Source of the DNA: Lachnospiraceae bacterium
GTDB lineage: Bacteria; Bacillota; Clostridia; Lachnospirales; Lachnospiraceae
Reading direction: 5' to 3'
NCBI GenBank assembly: GCA_900753685.1
Contig: CAAEAB010000109.1
Span: forward strand, 1 to 11,509
DNA length: 11,509 nucleotides
In this document: piece by piece, positions 7,105-11,509 of the stretch
Layout of the letters: the number at the start of each line of letters is the position of its first letter
Numbering within the stretch: the first letter of the stretch is position 1
The notes under the pieces: model-generated
Told to the model about the DNA's origin: nothing
Database searches by the model: none
What the model saw: only the letters and a program-made list of their open reading frames with translations
Translations under genes and position numbers: made by a program

Positions 7105-7860
7105 AAACCGTTTGAAAAAGGATTCCGGATTCAGCCGTTCTTGAACATCCTGAGACATAGCCGCAAGCTCTTCCTCCGCTTCCGACTCACTATTATATCC
7201 GCTCTCATAGCGTATCCGGGCATCCCTCATTTGTTTAATCAGCTTTCTGCGATATCCGCTCCCGCGCGCCTGGGCCAGAAAGCTGTCGTAATCCTCATGA
7301 AAAACCCATGGCATACTTGCACAAATTTTTTCATAAAGACTTGCGGCCGCTTCGGAACTTCCCTTTCCTCGAATATCCACCTTGGACGCTTTAAAGTCGA
7401 TATCATAAATAATCATCTGGACTTCTGTCGCCGCTTTCTCCTGATGGGAATCTGTCTGAAAACATCCAAGAATCCGTTCCTTTGCAAGCACCCGAACCGA
7501 ACCGCCGCTATTTACCGGCGCCATTAGATAGTTTTTTGTCATTACAACCTGTCCCGGAATGGACATTTCGATATTTTCGGATAATTCAGCGACAAATTCC
7601 CGGCGCTCTCCGGGTTCCAGCGTTTTAAATATGCGGCGCTCATAATTAAAGGCTCGCATCAATTCATACACCCCATACAATATAAAGGCGGCACAAGCCG
7701 CCAGGCCGCAAATATAAGCCGCTTTCGAACCGGCATCATACTCGTTAAACATTTCCAGCAAAATAGCCTGTAATATCCCGACTCCGAAAAGCACGATAAA
7801 TGTACCGGCGATTAAATGCAAAAAGTAACTTTTCAATTTTAATAGTTTAAAGGTATCCAT
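7084..7860 (-). CDS. Two-TM membrane protein of unknown function
   Basis: A 258-residue protein I do not recognise. Two hydrophobic segments near the N-terminus (about 13-35 and 48-68) form a hairpin with a short acidic loop (EMFNEYDAG) between them. A soluble region of ~190 residues follows, probably cytoplasmic. It has a beta-rich middle (about 95-165) containing GQVVMTKNYLMAPVNSGGSV, reminiscent of a PH-like or YcxB-like fold, although I see no decisive motif. A charged helical tail rich in Arg, Glu and Ser follows and ends FKRFSSKKAK. There is no signal peptide and there are no catalytic motifs. I chose the ATG at 7858-7860 because AAGGTG lies nine bases upstream; a GTG at 7870-7872 with GGAG six bases before it would add four residues and cannot be excluded. 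The gene follows the ispH-rpsA terminator and seems to be monocistronic. Confidence 0.8.
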   Translation of the reverse strand: MDTFKLLKLKSYFLHLIAGTFIVLFGVGILQAILLEMFNEYDAGSKAAYICGLAACAAFILYGVYELMRAFNYERRIFKTLEPGERREFVAELSENIEMSIPGQVVMTKNYLMAPVNSGGSVRVLAKERILGCFQTDSHQEKAATEVQMIIYDIDFKASKVDIRGKGSSEAAASLYEKICASMPWVFHEDYDSFLAQARGSGYRRKLIKQMRDARIRYESGYNSESEAEEELAAMSQDVQERLNPESFFKRFSSKKAK

Positions 7861-7884
7861 ATAATATATCACCTTCTACTCCGA

Positions 7885-7924
7885 TTAAAAAATGCAGGAA
7901 CATACTCTCAGTATATTCCTGCAT
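7885..7924 (-). terminator. Strong rho-independent terminator of the cmk-ispH-rpsA unit
   Basis: ATGCAGGAA (7892-7900) pairs with TTCCTGCAT (7916-7924). After a single C/A mismatch the stem continues with ATAC/GTAT around a TCTCA loop. In the direction of minus-strand transcription the stem is followed immediately by a run of six T (7887-7892, the first pairing at the stem base) and then AAT. It starts 17 bases after the ispH-rpsA stop codon. Stem, short loop and T-run make this a textbook intrinsic terminator. Confidence 0.92.
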
Positions 7925-7939
7925 CCATATGTCCGTCAA
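7910..7939 (-). promoter_or_regulatory. Putative sigma-A promoter nested in the ispH-rpsA terminator
   Basis: TTGACG (7934-7939, 5 of 6 to consensus) and TATACT (7910-7915, 5 of 6) lie 18 bases apart on the minus strand. The -35 box begins two bases after the ispH-rpsA stop codon and the -10 box forms part of the terminator stem and its mismatch. Transcription would start near 7903, within the hairpin loop, so the new transcript would carry only the descending arm of the stem and could not form the terminator. This would give the downstream two-TM gene a leader of about 43 bases and its own expression. Confidence 0.65.
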
Positions 7940-7940
7940 A

Positions 7941-9881
7941 TTATTCTTCTACATCCTCTTCTCTGGCCGGCGTTTCCATAGCTTTAATGCTAAGGCTAAT
8001 CTTTCTATCTTCTTCATTGAAATCAACAACCTTCGCTGTAATAATCTCGCCAACCTGCAGAACATCTGCCGGTTTTTCAACATGCTCTCTGGAAATCTGA
8101 GAAACATGAAGCAGTGCGTCAACGCCTGGCTCCAGCTCGATGAATGCACCAAAATCTGTCATTCTGGCTACTTTACCTTCAACAATATTGCCTACTGCGT
8201 ATTTTTCAGCAGCTGTCAACCATGGATTCTGGTCGGCAAATTTAAGACTGAGGGCAATCTTTTCACCCTGGATATCTTTGATCAATACAGTGATATCGTC
8301 GCCAACTTTTAATAACTTCTTCGGATTTTCAACACGTCCCCAGGACATTTCAGAAATATGAAGAAGACCGTCAGCGCCGCCAAGGTCGATAAATGCTCCG
8401 AAATCTGTAACATTTTTAACTTTTCCCTCAACAACATCGCCAACATTGATGCGTTCAAATAACTCTTTCTGTTTCTGAGCTTTTTCAGCTAATAAGAGCT
8501 GCTTTCTGTCACCGATAATGCGGCGTTTTCTCGGATTAAATTCAGTAATGACAAAGCTGATTTCCTGTCCGTCATATTTTCCGAGATTCTTTTCATAGGT
8601 GTCGGACACAAGGCTTGCCGGAATAAATACCCGTGCTTCTTCAACAACAACGCTTAAACCGCCGTCAAGTACATTGACAACCTTTGCAGTAAGCACTTCT
8701 TTGTTGTCATAAGCTTCTTCAAGTCTCTTGTTTCCTCTTTCAGCAAGAAGTCTTTTATAGGTTAATAATACCTGGCCTTCGCCATCGTTTACTTTCAGGA
8801 CTTTTGCCTGCATAGTATCACCTACATTAACTACGGTGGTCAGGTCAAGGTTTGCTGTATTCGAATATTCGTTACGTGTAATGATTCCGTCTGCTTTGCA
8901 ACCTATATTAAGGATGATTTCATCTTCTTTAACGTCGATAACAGTACCCTCAACGACCTCCCCATTTCTAATTGTCTTTAAAGACGCTTCCAATAATTGT
9001 TCAAAACTCATCTCTGACATAGCAGTATGAACCTCCTCGATAATATTATTTGGGGTTGACGCCCCGGCTGTAATACCTACATACCTCATAGATTCAAAAG
9101 CAGATAGATCCAAATCAACAAGTGTCTGTATATAGTAAGTATTTTCGCATGCTTTTTTACTGATTTCGTAGAGCTTCTGGGTGTTCGAACTGTTTTTATC
9201 ACCAATGACGATCATCGCATCTGCACGCGATGCTATATCACTGGCTTCTTCCTGCCGAACAGCCGTTGCATTACAAATCGAGTTTACACAGTTTATATCA
9301 TAACCCTTTTCAAAAAGAATTTCAACTAAATCTTTAAATTTATTGTAATTAAATGTCGTTTGCGAAATAATACACATTTTTTCCGAGCTCATCGGTGAAA
9401 ATTGTACCGCTTCGTCAATGTCCTGAATAACAACTGATGGTGTAAGGCACCATCCGCGGATACCCTGCACCTCCGGATGCTCCGGGTTTCCAATAATAAT
9501 GATATCCCTGCCTTCCTTCCCCTGTTCCTCCACAATGTTGTGAATCCGTTTTACAAAAGGACAGGTTGCATCAGCGATCTGAAAACCTTTGGATTCGATG
9601 GTCTCATATACGGAACGGGCAACCCCATGGGAGCGAATAATCACAGTCCCCTTCGGAAGTCGATCCAATTCTTCAACAGAATGTATGACCCTTGCGCCTC
9701 TGGCCTCCAAATCTCTGACCACTTCATCATTGTGTATAATCGGTCCATAAGTGTAAACCGGCCCGCCGCCGATCCCATCCACCCGAAAAAGATGGGCATC
9801 GCCGGTCAAATGATATACCATATCTACGGCCCGTTTGACCCCCGGACAAAATCCGGCGCTCTTTGCCAATATAACCTCCAT
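7941..9881 (-). CDS. ispH-rpsA: IspH-ribosomal protein S1 fusion (HMBPP reductase / 30S protein S1)
   Basis: A 646-residue two-part protein. Residues 1-~285 are IspH, the [4Fe-4S] enzyme that reduces HMBPP to IPP and DMAPP in the last MEP-pathway step. The three cluster cysteines are present (Cys12 in AKSAGFCPG, Cys107 in DATCPF, Cys203 in NSICNAT). So are substrate-site residues His50, His85, His135 and Glu137 (HPEVQG), Thr176, Ser232/Asn233 and Ser275 (TAGAST). A ~20-residue linker leads to four S1/OB domains at roughly 306-380, 394-466, 479-549 and 562-634. The last two have the clean pattern EGKV-(5)-DFGAFI-(n)-LLH(I/V)S, and a short acidic tail follows. S1 domains bind mRNA on the 30S subunit. 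This fusion is known in Clostridia and there is no frame break between the halves. The ATG has GAGGG five bases upstream, overlapping the cmk stop. The gene is followed by a terminator. Confidence 0.97.
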   Translation of the reverse strand: MEVILAKSAGFCPGVKRAVDMVYHLTGDAHLFRVDGIGGGPVYTYGPIIHNDEVVRDLEARGARVIHSVEELDRLPKGTVIIRSHGVARSVYETIESKGFQIADATCPFVKRIHNIVEEQGKEGRDIIIIGNPEHPEVQGIRGWCLTPSVVIQDIDEAVQFSPMSSEKMCIISQTTFNYNKFKDLVEILFEKGYDINCVNSICNATAVRQEEASDIASRADAMIVIGDKNSSNTQKLYEISKKACENTYYIQTLVDLDLSAFESMRYVGITAGASTPNNIIEEVHTAMSEMSFEQLLEASLKTIRNGEVVEGTVIDVKEDEIILNIGCKADGIITRNEYSNTANLDLTTVVNVGDTMQAKVLKVNDGEGQVLLTYKRLLAERGNKRLEEAYDNKEVLTAKVVNVLDGGLSVVVEEARVFIPASLVSDTYEKNLGKYDGQEISFVITEFNPRKRRIIGDRKQLLLAEKAQKQKELFERINVGDVVEGKVKNVTDFGAFIDLGGADGLLHISEMSWGRVENPKKLLKVGDDITVLIKDIQGEKIALSLKFADQNPWLTAAEKYAVGNIVEGKVARMTDFGAFIELEPGVDALLHVSQISREHVEKPADVLQVGEIITAKVVDFNEEDRKISLSIKAMETPAREEDVEE

Positions 9882-9889
9882 GAAACCCT

Positions 9890-10567
9890 CTATCCTTTCA
9901 ATTTTAATGATTCCTGAAACGCATCCACGATCCGGTCCATAACCTCCGGAATGGACATCTGTGAGCTGTCAATAACGACTGCGTCCTCCGCCTGCTTTAA
10001 CGGCGCAATACTGCGATTCATATCCTGAAAATCTCGCGTGCGGATATCCTGCTCAATCTTCGACATATCCGCGTCCATTCCCTTTTCTTCAAGCTCCAGG
10101 TACCGGCGTTTTGCACGCTCCTCTACGCTGGCTGTCAGATAAACCTTCACATCCGCATTCGGCAAAACAAAAGTTCCGATATCCCGGCCGTCCATGATCA
10201 CGTCATTATCCCGGGCAATATCCCGTTGAAGCTGGAGAAGCTTTTCACGGACCTTTGGATTGGCCGAGCTTTTGGATGCCATATTTCCGACTTCCTCCTG
10301 TCTGAGCTGACTGGTAACATTTTCATCATTCAAAATAATTTGCTGTTCACCGCCGGAATATGAAATCCGAATCGTCATATCCGCCAAAAGCTCCTTGATT
10401 CTCTCTGTCTGATCCGCTTCCACATGATTCCGAAGCAAATGTAGCGCAATGGCACGATACATAGCTCCTGTGTCCACGTAAAGAAATCCAAGGCTCCGGG
10501 CGGCCGCCCTTGCAATCGTACTTTTACCGGCTCCGGCCGGGCCGTCTATGGCAATATTAAAACTCAT
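9890..10567 (-). CDS. cmk: Cytidylate kinase
   Basis: A 225-residue (d)CMP kinase of normal length. It phosphorylates CMP and dCMP with ATP and so feeds CTP and dCTP pools in the cytosol. Motifs in order: P-loop DGPAGAGKST (8-17, Lys15), YVDTGAMYRAIA (30-41), the CMP-binding DGRDIGT (126-132), KVYLTASVEERAKRR (141-155), and RDFQDMNRSIAPLKQAEDA (178-196). I chose the ATG at 10565-10567 (MSFNIAIDGP) because the P-loop then starts at the family-typical position and GGAGG lies about ten bases upstream. A longer frame to 10621 overlaps the previous gene and adds unrelated sequence. The start overlaps the upstream flavoprotein stop by 11 bases and ispH-rpsA follows after 8 bases, so the three genes form one coupled unit. 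The cmk next to ispH-rpsA order is common in Clostridia. Confidence 0.97.
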   Translation of the reverse strand: MSFNIAIDGPAGAGKSTIARAAARSLGFLYVDTGAMYRAIALHLLRNHVEADQTERIKELLADMTIRISYSGGEQQIILNDENVTSQLRQEEVGNMASKSSANPKVREKLLQLQRDIARDNDVIMDGRDIGTFVLPNADVKVYLTASVEERAKRRYLELEEKGMDADMSKIEQDIRTRDFQDMNRSIAPLKQAEDAVVIDSSQMSIPEVMDRIVDAFQESLKLKG

Positions 10568-11509
10568 TTTCCATAACCTCCAACATATTTTTCGCTGCCA
10601 GCCATGCCGTTGACCAGGCAATCTGTAAATTAAATCCGCCCGTCAACGCATCCACATCAAGGATTTCACCGGCCAAATACAATTTTTTTATTATTTTTGA
10701 CTCCATCGTCCCCGGATTGACTTCTTTAACCTTTATTCCGCCGCTGGTAATAATAGCCTCGTTAAATCCCCTCATGCCCCGGATATGCATTTCCAGATGC
10801 TTTAAGAGATACCCCAGTCCGGCCCTTTCTTCCCTGGACACAAGATTCACCTGTTTATACGGATCGATTCCAGATAACCGAATGACTACCGGAATCATTT
10901 TATTTGGCAGCAATCCGCCAAGGCTGTTTCTAAACTGTTTATTTTTATTTTCTTCAAATATTCGAAGCAGCCGGAGATCTACCTGTTCCGCCGTCATAGC
11001 CGGTTTTAAATCTATCGTCAACACTGTATCCTGAAAATCCTTTAATTTGCTGCAATAAGCGCTGCCGCTCAAAATCAGCGGGCCACTGATGCCATAGTGG
11101 GTGAAAAGCATTTCTCCAAAATTTTCATAAATTTTTTTCTTATCCTTTTTTAAAGTCACCGATACATTTCGCAAAGACAATCCCATCAATTCCCGGCACC
11201 AGTCCTCCTCCGTCTCCATCGGCACCAGCGACGGCCGCGGCACTGCCAGTGTATGGCCCCAGACTTCCGCCATCCGATAACCATCCCCGGTTGAACCAGT
11301 TGAAGCATAAGAAAGACCGCCTGTGGCCAGCAGTACAAAATCCGCCGTTTCTTTGTTCCCGCTCGAATCAATAACACCTCTACATACGCCGTTTTCTACA
11401 ATCAGTTCCTCCGCTCTGCGATTCAGCTCTACAGATACGTCGAGAGCTCTAAGTTTTTTCTCCAAAACCCGAATCACATCGGAAGACTTGTCCGATTCGG
11501 GAAAAACCC
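10557..11509 (-). CDS. HI0933/BaiN-family FAD-dependent oxidoreductase, C-terminal ~316 residues (5' end outside the window)
   Basis: The frame is open to the right edge. The first visible residues are VFPESDKSSDVIRVLEKKLR, which match the family block before the second nucleotide-binding region. A GTG at 11475-11477 lies inside this block and is not the start. Later motifs are VLLATGGLSYASTGSTGDGY, SGPLILSGSAY, ITSGGIKVKEVNPGTMESK and the C-terminal LYLAGEILDVDALTGGFNLQ, the FAD-contacting end of this family. Full-length members are about 410 residues, so roughly the first 90, including the N-terminal GxGxxG dinucleotide motif, are missing from the window. The family includes BaiN of Clostridium scindens, reported to act in bile-acid 7-dehydroxylation, and many uncharacterised housekeeping members. 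No bai genes are near, so a bile-acid role cannot be inferred. Its stop overlaps the cmk start (ATGAGTTTTAA), implying coupled translation. Confidence 0.93.
   Translation of the reverse strand, partial: VFPESDKSSDVIRVLEKKLRALDVSVELNRRAEELIVENGVCRGVIDSSGNKETADFVLLATGGLSYASTGSTGDGYRMAEVWGHTLAVPRPSLVPMETEEDWCRELMGLSLRNVSVTLKKDKKKIYENFGEMLFTHYGISGPLILSGSAYCSKLKDFQDTVLTIDLKPAMTAEQVDLRLLRIFEENKNKQFRNSLGGLLPNKMIPVVIRLSGIDPYKQVNLVSREERAGLGYLLKHLEMHIRGMRGFNEAIITSGGIKVKEVNPGTMESKIIKKLYLAGEILDVDALTGGFNLQIAWSTAWLAAKNMLEVMENEF

Noticed and set aside
9477..9917. Plus-strand 146-codon open frame inside ispH
   Set aside because: It is antisense to the conserved IspH domain and its composition reflects the opposite strand.
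10557..11509. Bile-acid 7-dehydroxylation gene (baiN)
   Set aside because: The family matches, but members are widespread and no other bai genes are nearby, so the specific role and gene symbol are not justified.
1..11509. Mobile element, phage, CRISPR, toxin-antitoxin or defence island
   Set aside because: No transposase, integrase, direct repeat array or defence-gene motif is visible. All long frames are conserved chromosomal genes or single-copy unknowns with ordinary spacing.

Overview
The window looks like chromosomal housekeeping DNA from a low-to-mid GC Firmicute, most likely class Clostridia, family Lachnospiraceae. Three things point there. IspH (the last MEP-pathway enzyme) is fused to ribosomal protein S1, a hallmark of Clostridia. 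The U32 protein is the long (~800 aa) form. The FtsW/RodA-like protein carries extra N-terminal membrane segments. The genus cannot be decided from the sequence. I see no phage, insertion sequence, CRISPR array, tRNA or rRNA, and no intergenic stretch over 100 bases.

Layout: nearly everything is transcribed on the minus strand, so the genes read from right to left. (1) 11509-7941: a HI0933/BaiN-type flavoprotein (5' end outside the window), cmk (cytidylate kinase) and ispH-rpsA are packed with an 11 bp overlap and an 8 bp gap. The unit ends in a strong intrinsic terminator at 7885-7924. (2) 7860-7084: a two-TM membrane protein of unknown function. It appears to have its own promoter, whose -10 box lies inside that terminator hairpin. 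(3) 6034-7104, plus strand: a YprB/MrfB-like DEDD exonuclease, the only plus-strand gene. Its 3' end overlaps the 3' end of the membrane protein gene by 21 bp. (4) 5911-1: a PF06541 membrane protein, ruvA, ruvB, zapA, a U32 peptidase-family protein and the start of an ftsW/rodA-like gene. The exonuclease and this operon diverge from two promoters whose -35 boxes touch. A second promoter before zapA and a hairpin between zapA and the U32 gene may divide the operon into sub-units.

Functionally the left operon joins Holliday-junction branch migration (RuvAB), Z-ring assembly (ZapA) and cell-wall synthesis (FtsW/RodA-like), with an Fe-S U32 enzyme between them. The divergent exonuclease resembles a DNA-repair nuclease, so the centre of the window has a repair and cell-cycle flavour. 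The right unit couples nucleotide supply (Cmk), isoprenoid precursor synthesis (IspH) and translation initiation (S1) in one transcript. No wholly new system is evident. The points most worth checking are the promoter nested in a terminator, the abutting divergent promoters, the IspH-S1 fusion, the orphan MrfB-like exonuclease beside ruvAB, and the unknown two-TM protein.
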